In this document: positions 1 through 6,443 of the stretch, piece by piece | Layout of the letters: every line of letters begins with the position of its first letter | Numbering within the stretch: position 1 is the stretch's first letter | Source of the DNA: an uncultured Oscillospiraceae bacterium | GTDB lineage: Bacteria; Bacillota; Clostridia; Oscillospirales; Oscillospiraceae | Assembly (NCBI GenBank): GCA_900752445.1 | Contig: CAADVN010000053.1 | Location: forward strand, 1 to 22,344 | Direction: 5' to 3' | DNA length: 22,344 bases | Made by a program: the position numbers and the translations under genes | Notes under the pieces: generated by a model | What the model was told of the DNA's origin: nothing | Seen by the model: the letters and a program-made list of their open reading frames with translations, nothing else | The model's database searches: none

Positions 1-417
1 GACGCCGGTGGTGCCCCGGTCGAGCCGGTTCACCGGGTGGAAGGGAGCGGCGGTACCGAGATAGGCCGCTACCGCCGAGCCGACGGTGGGTTCGCCCCTG
101 TCCGAGCGCCCGTGGACGGCCATGTCCGCCGGCTTGTCGATTATGAGTATGTCCTCGTCCTCCCAGAGCACCGAGAGGCGCGTATGCGAGGGCGCGAAGG
201 CGGAGCCGCCCGTGTCGCCGACCTCGACGCTCAGCCTGTCGCCGGCGCGCACCGTGTCGAGGGTCTTGGCCTGCCTGCCGTTTAAGAGCACCGCGCCCTC
301 GCGGTGCTTCAGCCGCGTCACCAGCCCCGCGGAGAGGCCGAGCCGGGCCTGCAGCACGCTGCGTATCTTCCGCCCGTCCAGCTCGGCGGGGATCTCGAGC
401 TCCAGCCTGCGGCTCAC
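1..417 (-). CDS. RluA-family RNA pseudouridine synthase (N-terminal part, truncated by window edge)
   Basis: This reads leftward and runs off the window, so only about 139 N-terminal residues are visible. The first 75 or so residues look like an S4 RNA-binding domain (RSVLQARLGLSAGLVTRLK, then VLLNGRQAK). They are followed by the start of the RluA catalytic fold: VLWEDEDILIIDKPADMAVH and, at the window edge, HPVNRLDRGTTGV, the conserved HRLDRxTSG-type motif that carries the catalytic Asp. Family members isomerise uridine to pseudouridine in rRNA or tRNA; the target cannot be told from this fragment. The start is taken as GTG at 417, whose bases overlap the TGA stop of the macrodomain gene (GTGA), which indicates translational coupling. 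No Shine-Dalgarno stands out. The identity is secure; the RluA/B/C/D subgroup is not. Confidence 0.9.
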   Translation of the reverse strand, partial: MSRRLELEIPAELDGRKIRSVLQARLGLSAGLVTRLKHREGAVLLNGRQAKTLDTVRAGDRLSVEVGDTGGSAFAPSHTRLSVLWEDEDILIIDKPADMAVHGRSDRGEPTVGSAVAAYLGTAAPFHPVNRLDRGTTGV

Positions 418-926
418 AGCTGCGCATACGCGGCCTCGTAGGCCGCCTTCGTGCGGTCATCGAAGCAGACCATGCGCACGCGCTCTATCTCCGGGTGCTT
501 TTCGAGCGACTCCAATATGGCAGAGAGCGCCACGGGCGCGGCCTTGTCCAACGGGTAGCCGTAGACGCCGGTGCTGATGGAGGGGAAGTCCACGGTCCGG
601 CAGCCGTACTGTGCCGCGAGCTCGAGGCAGTTTTTGTAGCAGCCCGCGAGCAGTTCCGGCTCACCGCGGCCGCCGCCGCTCCAGACCGGGCCCGGCGTGT
701 GCAGCACATACCTCGCGGGCAGGCGGTAGCCGCGCGTTATCTTGGCCTTGCCGGTCTCGCAGCCGCCCAGCGTGCGGCACTCGGCCAGCAGCTCCGGCCC
801 CGCCGCGCGGTGTATTGCCCCGTCCACGCCGCCGCCGCCCAGGAGCGAGGTGTTTGCCGCGTTCGCTATGGCATCCACCCTCGAGCGCGTGATGTCGCCT
901 TTTATTATCTCTATCCTTTCCTTCAA
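414..926 (-). CDS. Macrodomain protein, probable O-acetyl-ADP-ribose deacetylase / ADP-ribosyl hydrolase
   Basis: The product is about 170 residues, a single macrodomain covering the whole protein. The ADP-ribose-binding signatures are present: KGDITRSRVDAIANAANTSL, then a glycine-rich loop GGGGVDGAIHRAAG, and later STGVYGYP before the last helices, as in MacroD/YmdB-type enzymes. Those enzymes hydrolyse O-acetyl-ADP-ribose or remove ADP-ribose from protein or nucleic acid. The start is assigned to TTG at 926 because a GGGAGGG ribosome binding site lies six bases upstream. A longer reading from TTG at 941 would begin inside that site. The gene has its own promoter (959-988) and ends in a GTGA overlap with the pseudouridine synthase gene, so the two form an operon. 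No toxin or ADP-ribosyltransferase is adjacent, so a housekeeping role is as likely as an antidote role. Confidence 0.9.
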   Translation of the reverse strand: MKERIEIIKGDITRSRVDAIANAANTSLLGGGGVDGAIHRAAGPELLAECRTLGGCETGKAKITRGYRLPARYVLHTPGPVWSGGGRGEPELLAGCYKNCLELAAQYGCRTVDFPSISTGVYGYPLDKAAPVALSAILESLEKHPEIERVRMVCFDDRTKAAYEAAYAQL

Positions 927-958
927 AGCAAGCCCTCCCAAGCTCCATATTCACCTTG

Positions 959-988
959 ATTTTATCACATCCGCGTCGCCCTTGACAA
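959..988 (-). promoter_or_regulatory. Promoter of the macrodomain-pseudouridine synthase operon
   Basis: Read on the minus strand there is a -35 TTGTCA (988-983) and a -10 TAAAAT (964-959) separated by 18 bases, with TGA just before the -10 as an extended -10 element. The -35 occupies almost the same bases as the -35 of the divergent thiamine promoter. Confidence 0.65.
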
Positions 989-1010
989 GGAAAGAGCAAA
1001 GTGAGATAAT
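982..1010 (+). promoter_or_regulatory. Promoter of the riboswitch-controlled thiW-thiM operon
   Basis: A consensus TTGACA (982-987) and GATAAT (1005-1010) are separated by exactly 17 bases. This places transcription start near 1017, directly before the TPP aptamer. Confidence 0.8.
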
Positions 1011-1018
1011 GAGTGTGC

Positions 1019-1103
1019 AAAAAACAGGGGAGCCGTTCGGCTGAGAGGAAGCGTCCGCTTCGACCCTATGACCTGATGCGGGTAATGCCGCCGGAGGGAG
1101 TCA
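1019..1103 (+). promoter_or_regulatory. TPP riboswitch (THI box) aptamer
   Basis: All conserved blocks of the thiamine pyrophosphate aptamer appear in order: GGGGAGCC, a short loop, GGCTGAGAGG, a small stem-loop (AAGC...GCTT), CGACCC, ACCTGAT, GGGTAATGCC and GGAGGGAG. It lies just after a promoter and just before a terminator, and upstream of two thiamine salvage genes. This is the standard arrangement in which bound TPP favours termination. Ligand and mode are established for the family; the OFF direction here is inferred from the adjacent terminator. Confidence 0.95.
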
Positions 1104-1114
1104 TCTGCGTCCTC

Positions 1115-1151
1115 GACCGGCAGCCGTTATGGAGCCGGTCTTTTGTTTTTT
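1115..1151 (+). terminator. Riboswitch-associated intrinsic terminator
   Basis: Perfect 7-base arms GACCGGC (1115-1121) and GCCGGTC (1134-1140) enclose a 12-base loop and are followed at once by TTTTGTTTTTT. It lies 12 bases after the TPP aptamer and 238 bases before thiW, so it is the probable expression platform. Confidence 0.85.
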
Positions 1152-1388
1152 GACATCCTTTGAAGGGAGATGCGTAAGGGAAAAACGATATAGGCGTGCC
1201 GGTCGTTACGAGGCCGGCGGCGGATGGAGGGGGAGCGCCCTGCGTCCGGGCCAGATATGTGTGCGATGGGAAGCCGTGTTCCGGCGTGAGAGGAGGCCAG
1301 CGAGCCTCGACCGACCTTGTATTTTACGGGGGAAAAACGCCGCATATCTACGTTTTTCTCCGCATTCTTTGAAAAAGGAGCGTCAAAA
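1152..1388 (+). other. Additional structured leader between riboswitch terminator and thiW
   Basis: This is a 237-base non-coding stretch. It holds a hairpin built on GCCGGTC...GGCCGGC (1198-1217) and a short GCCC...GGGC hairpin near 1237-1251. A segment at 1268-1312 repeats the 5' half of the TPP aptamer in degenerate form: GGGAAGCC, GGCGTGAGAGG, a stem AGGC...GCCT and CGACC. The P4/P5 half of a TPP aptamer is not recognisable after it. An 11-pair hairpin with an A5/T5 core follows (1329-1361), then the thiW ribosome binding site AAAGGAG at 1374-1380. It is inferred to be a leader RNA; the ligand, if any, is unknown. A small reading frame across it lacks a ribosome binding site and is not accepted as a gene. 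Confidence 0.4.
1329..1361 (+). repeat. A/T-core hairpin just upstream of the thiW ribosome binding site
   Basis: GGGGAAAAACG (1329-1339) pairs with CGTTTTTCTCC (1351-1361), 11 pairs with one G-T, around an 11-base loop. The 3' arm carries the T run, so it could act as a weak terminator or pause hairpin. It ends 12 bases before the thiW Shine-Dalgarno. Confidence 0.45.
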
Positions 1389-1940
1389 ATGAGAAAATCC
1401 AGCAACATCATCAAGAAGCTCGCCATAGCCGCGATCTTCATTGCGATCGCCGTGGTCGGCAGCGCATTTATCAGCTTTCCCGTCTTCGGCAGCAAGTGCT
1501 CGCCGACGCAGCACATGGTAAACGTCCTGTGCGCGGTGTTCCTGGGCCCGTGGTACGGCCTGGGCGTGGCCTTCTGCGCCAGCCTCATCCGGAACCTGGT
1601 GGGCGCGGGAACGCTCATGGCCTTTCCCGGCAGCATGATAGGCGCGCTCTGCTGCGGCCTGATGTTCAAGGCCATGAAAAAGAGCGGGAACGAGGACCTG
1701 GCCATCCTGCTCACGCTCATCGCCGAGGTCGTAGGCACCGGCGTGCTTGGCGGGCTGTGCGCCTACCCGGTCGGCACCCTGTTCATGAATGTGGACGCGG
1801 CCGCCACGGCCTTCTACGCCTATATCATACCCTTCCTCATCTCCACCGTCGCCGGCTCCATCATTGCGGGCGTGCTCGTGTTCGCCCTCAAGCGCGCCGG
1901 TGCGCTCAGGATGATGCAGAAAAGTCTGGAGCTGACATGA
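1389..1940 (+). CDS. thiW: ThiW, thiamine-precursor (thiazole) ECF transporter S-component
   Basis: The product is 183 residues and highly hydrophobic, with about five to six membrane segments and a short basic N-terminus (MRKSSNIIKK). The pattern matches the ThiW S-component family: SFPVFGSKCSPTQHMVNVL, FLGPWYGLGVAF, AGTLMAFPGSMIGAL and AYPVGTLF. S-components capture the substrate, here probably hydroxyethylthiazole, and dock onto a shared EcfA/A'/T energising module that is not in this window. The start at 1389 follows AAAGGAG by eight bases. An upstream in-frame extension has no ribosome site. The gene lies downstream of a TPP riboswitch and its stop overlaps the thiM start (ATGA), which strongly supports the assignment. 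The exact substrate is inferred from family and neighbour. Confidence 0.9.
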   Translation: MRKSSNIIKKLAIAAIFIAIAVVGSAFISFPVFGSKCSPTQHMVNVLCAVFLGPWYGLGVAFCASLIRNLVGAGTLMAFPGSMIGALCCGLMFKAMKKSGNEDLAILLTLIAEVVGTGVLGGLCAYPVGTLFMNVDAAATAFYAYIIPFLISTVAGSIIAGVLVFALKRAGALRMMQKSLELT

Positions 1941-2749
1941 TGCCCTTTTCCGAGCTGACCCGTCTTGCGGATATCAGAAATAAGCGCCCGCTGCTGCACT
2001 GTATCTCCAACCTGGTGACGGCGAACGACTGCGCGAACCTCGCCCTCGCCATGGGCGCAAGCCCCATGATGGCCGAGGCGCCCGAGGAGATGCCGGAGAT
2101 AGAGCGCATCTCGGACGCGACGGTGCTCAACTGCGGTACGCCCTCGGGGCAGAAATACGCCGCCTGCCTCATAAGCGGCAGGGAGGCGGCGCGGCTCGGG
2201 AAACCGCTCATCCTCGACCCGGTGGGCGTGGGCGCGAGCGCGTGGCGGCTGGAAAACGCCGCGCGGCTGCTCCGTGAGTTCAGGCCCTCCATCCTGCGCG
2301 TGAACTACGCCGAGGCCCGTGCGCTCATGGGCTTTGCGGGCGGCGAGCAGGGCGTGGACAGCCCGGCAAACCCTGACCTCGCCTGGCGGGTCAACACGGC
2401 AAAGGCGCTGGCCTCTGCCATGGGCTGCACCGTGCTCCTCACCGGCGCCGAGGACATCGTCACGGACGGCGAGCGGGGCTGGTATATAAAGGGCGGCAGC
2501 GCGCCCATGCCCCTCGTCACGGGCACGGGCTGCATGCTCTCCGTCTGCTGCGCCGCCTTCGCCTCCGTCGAGCCGGACGCGGCCGCCGCTGCGGCCATGG
2601 CTTCTGTCTTCTGGAAAACATGCTCCGAGCTGGCCGAGCTCGATACGGGCGCGCAGGGGCCCGGCTCCTTCAGGGCCGCGCTCATGGACAGGGCCTGGCG
2701 CCTGGGCCCTGGCGAGCCGGGATATGAGAGCCGCGCTTTCCCGATTTAG
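1937..2749 (+). CDS. thiM: Hydroxyethylthiazole kinase ThiM
   Basis: The product is 270 residues, the usual size for ThiM (about 260-270), a ribokinase-like fold. It phosphorylates 4-methyl-5-(2-hydroxyethyl)thiazole for thiamine salvage. Signatures are HCISNLVTANDCANLALAMG and ASPMMAEAPEEM near residues 21-52, the phosphate-site segment LILDPVGVGAS (91-101), and the anion-hole/catalytic GTGC at 196-199. Two ATG codons in tandem (1937 and 1940) overlap the thiW stop, with GGAG five bases upstream, so translation is coupled. It is cytoplasmic. With ThiW it forms a minimal uptake-and-activation pair under TPP riboswitch control. No thiD or thiE follows, so the pyrimidine branch and coupling step must lie elsewhere. 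Confidence 0.96.
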   Translation: MMPFSELTRLADIRNKRPLLHCISNLVTANDCANLALAMGASPMMAEAPEEMPEIERISDATVLNCGTPSGQKYAACLISGREAARLGKPLILDPVGVGASAWRLENAARLLREFRPSILRVNYAEARALMGFAGGEQGVDSPANPDLAWRVNTAKALASAMGCTVLLTGAEDIVTDGERGWYIKGGSAPMPLVTGTGCMLSVCCAAFASVEPDAAAAAAMASVFWKTCSELAELDTGAQGPGSFRAALMDRAWRLGPGEPGYESRAFPI

Positions 2750-2764
2750 CTTGATATTTCGATC

Positions 2765-2792
2765 CTCCCGGGGCTTTTCAGCGCCCCGGGAG
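2765..2792 (+). terminator. Hairpin after thiM, probable terminator
   Basis: Ten-base perfect arms CTCCCGGGGC (2765-2774) and GCCCCGGGAG (2783-2792) enclose an 8-base loop and are followed by TTTACGTT. The stem is very strong but the T tract is short, so termination may be partial. Confidence 0.6.
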
Positions 2793-2830
2793 TTTACGTT
2801 CCCTCTGCGTCCGAGGATTTTGCACTGGTG

Positions 2831-2842
2831 TGTAATTTTACA
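2831..2842. promoter_or_regulatory. Palindrome TGTAA-tt-TTACA upstream of the xfp promoter
   Basis: A perfect 5-base inverted repeat with a 2-base spacer lies about 32 bases upstream of the xfp -10. It is a plausible operator by position. No regulator can be assigned from sequence. Confidence 0.3.
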
Positions 2843-2871
2843 AAAAGTTTGCTTTATTCTTGACGAAGTTG

Positions 2872-2880
2872 TGATATACT
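2872..2880 (+). promoter_or_regulatory. Extended -10 promoter of xfp
   Basis: TGA-TATACT forms an extended -10 (TGn then the hexamer at 2875-2880). No good -35 is found 16-18 bases upstream. A TTGACG at 2860-2865 is only nine bases away and is too close to serve. The leader to the xfp start is about 55 bases. Confidence 0.5.
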
Positions 2881-2942
2881 ACGCATGGCCCAAAAAGGTA
2901 AAAGGAAAAACAAGGTCTGACGAATTCAAAGGAGGCATTCAA

Positions 2943-5315
2943 ATGTCGGAGATCGCAAGGAAACCCGCCACTGAGGAAGAGCTCGCCGTAATGGACAGGT
3001 ACTGGCGTGCAGCGAACTATCTCTCCGCCTGCCAGCTCTACCTGCTGGACAATCCCCTGCTCGAGAAGCCGCTTTCTGAGGACGACATCAAGAAGAAGAT
3101 AGTCGGCCACTGGGGCACTGTGCCTGGTCAGAACTTCATTTACACACACCTGAACCGTGTCATCAAGGAATTTGACCTCGACATGATATACATCTCCGGC
3201 CCGGGCCACGGCGGCAACGCCATGGTGGCTCAGGACTGGCTGGACGGCAGCTATCAGGAAGTCTACCCGAACATAACCCGCGACCGCGAGGGCATGCAGA
3301 GGCTCTTTAAGCAGTTCAGCTTCCCCGGCGGCATCCCGAGCCATGTCGCGCCCGAGACCCCGGGCTCCATCAACGAGGGCGGCGAGCTGGGCTACAGCCT
3401 CGCGCACGCCTTCGGCGCCGTGACCGACAACCCGGAGCTCATCGCGGCCTGCGTGGTGGGCGACGGCGAGGCCGAGACCGGCCCGCTCGCAACGAGCTGG
3501 CAGCTCAACAAGTTCATAAACCCCAAGACGGACGGCGCCGTGCTGCCCATCCTGCACCTGAACGGCTACAAGATAGCGACCCCGACCGTGCTGGCCCGCA
3601 TCAGCCATGAGGAGCTCGAGAGCTTCTTCCGCGGCTGCGGCTGGGAGCCCTACTTTGTCGAGGGCAGCGACCCTGCCGAGATGCACAGGAAGATGGCCGA
3701 GGCCATGGACGAGTGCATCGAGAAGATCCTCACCTACCAGAAGAACGCCCGTGAGACCGGCGACCTGCACCGTCCGATCTGGCCTATGATCGTGCTGCGC
3801 GCGCCCAAGGGCTGGACCGGCCCGGACTATGTGGACGGCCTCAAGGTCGAGGACTACTGGAGGGCGCATCAGGTGCCCATGCAGCCGGACACGCCGGAGC
3901 ACATCCGCCAGATAGAGGACTGGCTGCGCAGCTACAAGCCCGAGGAGCTCTTCGACAAGGACGGCCAGCCGATGCCCGACCTCATCGCCCTGCCGCCCGA
4001 GGGCAAGCGCCGCATGGGCGCGAACCCGCACGCCAACGGCGGTCACCTGCTGCGCGACCTGCGCATGCCGGACTTCCGCGACTATGAGGTCAAGGTGCCC
4101 TTCCCCGGCTCTGTCGAGGCCCAGGACATGACCGCCATGGGCTACTTCGTGCGCGATATCTACAAGCTCAACGCCGCCGAGCGCAACTTCCGCGTCTTCG
4201 GGCCGGACGAGACGGCTTCCAACAGGCTCTCTCCGGTCTTTGAGATAACCGACAGGGCCTGGAACGGCGACACCTGGGACATAGACGACCCCCTCGCCCC
4301 GGACGGCAGGGTCATGGACTCCATGCTCTCCGAGCACGTCTGCCAGGGCATGCTCGAGGGCTACCTGCTCACGGGCCGCCACGGCTTCTTCAACAGCTAC
4401 GAGGCCTTCATCCGCATAGTGGATTCCATGTTCAGCCAGCACGCCAAGTGGCTCAAGGTCTGCAACCAGCTGCCCTGGCGTGAGGACATCGCCTCGCTCA
4501 ACTACGTGCTCGCCTCGAACGTCTGGCAGCAGGACCACAACGGCTTCACGCATCAGGACCCGGGCTTCCTGGACCACGTTGCGAACAAGAAGGCGGACGT
4601 CGTGCGCCTCTATCTGCCTCCCGATGCCAACTGCCTGCTCAGCTGCTTCGACCACTGCATCCGCAGCCGGAACTATGTGAACGTCATCGTCGCGTCGAAG
4701 CATCCGAGGCCGCAGTGGCTGACGATGGAGCAGGCGGTGAAGCACTGCACCCAGGGCATAGGCATCTGGCAGTGGGCCTCCACGGACGAGGGCGAGGAGC
4801 CCGACATCGTCATGGCCTGCTGCGGCGACACGCCGACGCTCGAGACCCTGGCCGCCGTGACCATCCTGCGCGACTCCTTCCCGGAGCTCAAGATCCGCGT
4901 CGTGAACGTCGTTGACCTCATGCGCCTCCAGAGCGCCGAGCAGCACCCGCACGGCCTCAGCCAGCAGGAGTACAACGCCATCTTCACGGCGGACAAGCCC
5001 ATCGTCTTCGCCTTCCACGGCTATCCGAGCCTGATCCACGAGCTCACCTACAAGCGCGTGAACAAAAACCTGCACGTGCGCGGCTACATCGAGGAGGGCA
5101 CGATCACGACGCCCTTCGACATGCGCGTGCTGAACAGGCTCGACCGCTTCAACCTCGTTCAGACCGCGGTTTACAACCTGCCTCAGCTCGGCAACCGCGG
5201 CGCGTACCTCATCCAGCAGATGAAGGACAAGCTCGTCGAGCACAAGCAGTTCATAGCCAAGTACGGCGTGGACCTCCCCGAGGTCGCCGAGTGGAAGTGG
5301 ACTGCCGCGAAATAA
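2943..5315 (+). CDS. xfp: Xylulose-5-phosphate/fructose-6-phosphate phosphoketolase
   Basis: The product is 790 residues, full length for the family. It is a thiamine diphosphate enzyme that splits xylulose 5-phosphate (often also fructose 6-phosphate) with phosphate into acetyl phosphate and a triose (or tetrose) phosphate. Visible signatures are GHWGTVPGQNFIYTHLNR near 55-72, GPGHGG with its active-site His near 89, SHVAPETPGSINEGGELG near 133-150, and the cofactor motif GDGEAETGP (173-181) completed by HLNGYKIATP. The second half has QQDHNGFTHQDPG, carrying a further catalytic His. The start is ATG 2943, seven bases after AAAGGAGG. The long upstream in-frame extension runs through the promoter and is rejected. 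The gene is monocistronic between hairpins. Acetyl phosphate made here can feed Pta (20493-21491). Codon bias toward GAG/CTC/GGC suggests high expression. Confidence 0.97.
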   Translation: MSEIARKPATEEELAVMDRYWRAANYLSACQLYLLDNPLLEKPLSEDDIKKKIVGHWGTVPGQNFIYTHLNRVIKEFDLDMIYISGPGHGGNAMVAQDWLDGSYQEVYPNITRDREGMQRLFKQFSFPGGIPSHVAPETPGSINEGGELGYSLAHAFGAVTDNPELIAACVVGDGEAETGPLATSWQLNKFINPKTDGAVLPILHLNGYKIATPTVLARISHEELESFFRGCGWEPYFVEGSDPAEMHRKMAEAMDECIEKILTYQKNARETGDLHRPIWPMIVLRAPKGWTGPDYVDGLKVEDYWRAHQVPMQPDTPEHIRQIEDWLRSYKPEELFDKDGQPMPDLIALPPEGKRRMGANPHANGGHLLRDLRMPDFRDYEVKVPFPGSVEAQDMTAMGYFVRDIYKLNAAERNFRVFGPDETASNRLSPVFEITDRAWNGDTWDIDDPLAPDGRVMDSMLSEHVCQGMLEGYLLTGRHGFFNSYEAFIRIVDSMFSQHAKWLKVCNQLPWREDIASLNYVLASNVWQQDHNGFTHQDPGFLDHVANKKADVVRLYLPPDANCLLSCFDHCIRSRNYVNVIVASKHPRPQWLTMEQAVKHCTQGIGIWQWASTDEGEEPDIVMACCGDTPTLETLAAVTILRDSFPELKIRVVNVVDLMRLQSAEQHPHGLSQQEYNAIFTADKPIVFAFHGYPSLIHELTYKRVNKNLHVRGYIEEGTITTPFDMRVLNRLDRFNLVQTAVYNLPQLGNRGAYLIQQMKDKLVEHKQFIAKYGVDLPEVAEWKWTAAK

Positions 5316-5321
5316 GGGAAT

Positions 5322-5360
5322 AAAAAAACAGCAGCCCCCGGCTCTTATGGGCCGGGGGCT
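5322..5360 (-). terminator. Probable terminator of the sigma-factor operon (minus strand)
   Basis: The 10-base stem at 5333-5360 is followed, on the minus strand, by four bases and then seven T residues (5328-5322). It is oriented to stop transcripts coming from the anti-sigma gene. On the plus strand it lies 18 bases after xfp but lacks a T tract, so any effect on xfp would be weak. Confidence 0.55.
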
Positions 5361-5511
5361 CGGTCTGCCTCCAAGCCTCGCAGAGTTTCGCGGCCGCAGC
5401 CGCGAAATAAAGTACGATCATTTTCGGCGGCGGCGTGTACGTCGCCGAAAATACTTCTCGCGGAGCGGAGTGTCGCAGCGAAGCGAGGCGCGCAGCGGAG
5501 TGTAAACCCCT

Positions 5512-5542
5512 TTGTCGAAGAAGGCCTGGCCTTCTTCGACAA
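5512..5542. repeat. 31-base near-perfect palindrome
   Basis: TTGTCGAAGAAGGCC (5512-5526) and its exact reverse complement (5528-5542) are separated by a single T. Its right arm overlaps the left arm of the next, 19-base inverted repeat by five bases (5538-5542), so the two hairpins are mutually exclusive. Confidence 0.85.
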
Positions 5543-5600
5543 GCTGAGCCCCCGGCTCTTATGGGCCGGGGGCTCTTATGGGCCGGGGGCTCAGCTTGTC
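5538..5600. repeat. 19-base inverted repeat enclosing a tandem 17-base duplication
   Basis: Arms 5538-5556 and 5582-5600 are exact reverse complements (they begin and end in GACAAGCTGAG and CTCAGCTTGTC). The tandem 17-base repeats at 5556-5572 and 5573-5589 lie between and across them, so a shorter alternative stem can form with either copy. Confidence 0.8.
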
Positions 5601-5606
5601 TACTAT

Positions 5607-6440
5607 TCAGCTTAGTACGAGTTCGGGCCTGCCCATGGAACCGGGGCCCAGGCTGTATTTCTGAAAGACCAGCACCGGCCTGCCGGAGCCGTCCAGCCTG
5701 AGCTGAGCCGCATCTATCGCTGCTTCCAGCTCCGCCTCGCTCAGCTCCCACCAGCTCTCACCCTCGCCGGCCTCGGACATCATCTCGCTCAGCCCGGCCC
5801 TCGCCCGCTCGCGCCAGTCCTCTCCGGCCAGGGTCTCCATAGTCAGCTCCTCGCCCGTCTTCAGGTCATAATTGTAATAGTGGAAGGTCTCATATGCAGA
5901 GGCCAGCGTCTCCGTCTTTATCACCGCAAAGGACAGGACGCTGTCAGAGGCGTAATACACCTCGTAATCCACCGTTATGCCTATTGGATGGTAATCCTCA
6001 GGCGCTCCGCCGGTTGCGATGAAGGCCTCATAGTACTCCTGCGCCCTGCTCTCAGACTGCGCGACCTCGTATTCTATCGTGGCCTCTATGAGCATATTCA
6101 CGCTATTCGCCCAGTCGGACTCGCCCAATTCCACGTCTATGGCCGGGACCTCGATATCCACCTGCTTTGTCTCGTCCTCGTAGTGATAGCTCCTCACCGT
6201 CAGGACCCGGCACACCTCGCCGAGCACAGGCAGCTCGTACATCGCCGCGGCGAAGGTGGGCACCGTATTGAGCACGAGCACGAAGGCCGCAAAAGCCGCC
6301 GCTATGGGCGAAATGATCCTCATTGCTCGGCGCTTTGACCGTGCCTTCCGCCCGCCGCGCCTCAGCGCCGCCTCGACTACGCCGGGCAGTTCCTCGGGCA
6401 CCTGTGTCTGCCTGTAGATCTCACGCAGCTCGTCCTTCAA
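5607..6440 (-). CDS. RsiV-like anti-sigma factor with DUF4163/DUF3298-type extracellular domain
   Basis: The product is 277 residues. Residues 1-40 are a cytoplasmic, basic segment (MKDELREIYRQTQVPEELPG, then an Arg/Lys-rich stretch) that would hold the sigma factor. Residues 41-61 form one membrane helix. The rest is extracytoplasmic, with the RsiV-like pattern VLGEVCRVLTVRSYHYED, VNMLIEATIEYE and FHYYNYDLKTGEELTMETLAG. B. subtilis RsiV holds SigV inactive and is cleaved after binding lysozyme; whether lysozyme is the signal here is inference. The start is TTG 6440, three bases after the sigma stop, with GGGAGG eight bases upstream (inside the sigma gene's 3' end). It is the last gene of a four-gene operon. 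The adjacent sigma gene makes the assignment strong. Confidence 0.85.
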   Translation of the reverse strand: MKDELREIYRQTQVPEELPGVVEAALRRGGRKARSKRRAMRIISPIAAAFAAFVLVLNTVPTFAAAMYELPVLGEVCRVLTVRSYHYEDETKQVDIEVPAIDVELGESDWANSVNMLIEATIEYEVAQSESRAQEYYEAFIATGGAPEDYHPIGITVDYEVYYASDSVLSFAVIKTETLASAYETFHYYNYDLKTGEELTMETLAGEDWRERARAGLSEMMSEAGEGESWWELSEAELEAAIDAAQLRLDGSGRPVLVFQKYSLGPGSMGRPELVLS

Positions 6441-6443
6441 GGC

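Larger units (their letters stand above)
5332..5600. repeat. Intergenic mosaic of nested inverted and direct repeats
   Basis: About 270 non-coding bases are built almost wholly of hairpins. These are 10-base arms at 5333-5360, 9-base arms TTTCGCGGC/GCCGCGAAA at 5386-5407, 10-base arms ATTTTCGGCG/CGCCGAAAAT at 5420-5452, 15-base arms around one base at 5512-5542, and 19-base arms at 5538-5556/5582-5600. A 17-base unit beginning CTCTTATGGG occurs at 5342-5358, 5556-5572 and 5573-5589. AGCGGAGTGT occurs twice (5463-5472, 5493-5502). Both ends carry the same GCCCCCGGC/GCCGGGGGC hairpin, like the ends of a miniature element. No protein-coding signal is accepted here; open frames on both strands are low-complexity Arg/Ala/Pro-rich shadows. 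Confidence 0.75.

Noticed and set aside
414..926. Macrodomain as antidote of a toxin-antitoxin (DarTG-like) pair
   Set aside because: No ADP-ribosyltransferase gene is adjacent; the operon partner is a pseudouridine synthase.
1171..1312. Cobalamin riboswitch in the thiW leader
   Set aside because: GTGCC, GTTACGAGGCC, GGGAAG and a loose GCCAGcGAGCCT recall pieces of the B12 aptamer, but the conserved core (GGTGAAATCC, CCCGCCACTGT) and a proper GCCAGGAGACC box are missing. Kept only as an alternative to test.
1129..1392. Small open frame in the thiW leader
   Set aside because: It begins inside the terminator loop with no ribosome binding site and overlaps the thiW start. Composition follows the RNA structure rather than a protein.
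2860..2880. TTGACG as the xfp -35
   Set aside because: Only nine bases separate it from TATACT, too short for a sigma-A promoter, and no other -10 lies 17 bases downstream.
2838..5243. 801-codon open frame antisense to xfp
   Set aside because: Its composition (Val/Leu/Ala/Arg/His-rich, no domain) is the expected shadow of a GC-rich, highly biased gene, and it covers the xfp promoter and leader.
5251..5751. Arg/Ala/Pro-rich frames on both strands of the repeat region
   Set aside because: Frames arise from the repeated GC-rich hairpins and cross xfp or the anti-sigma gene; no start signals.
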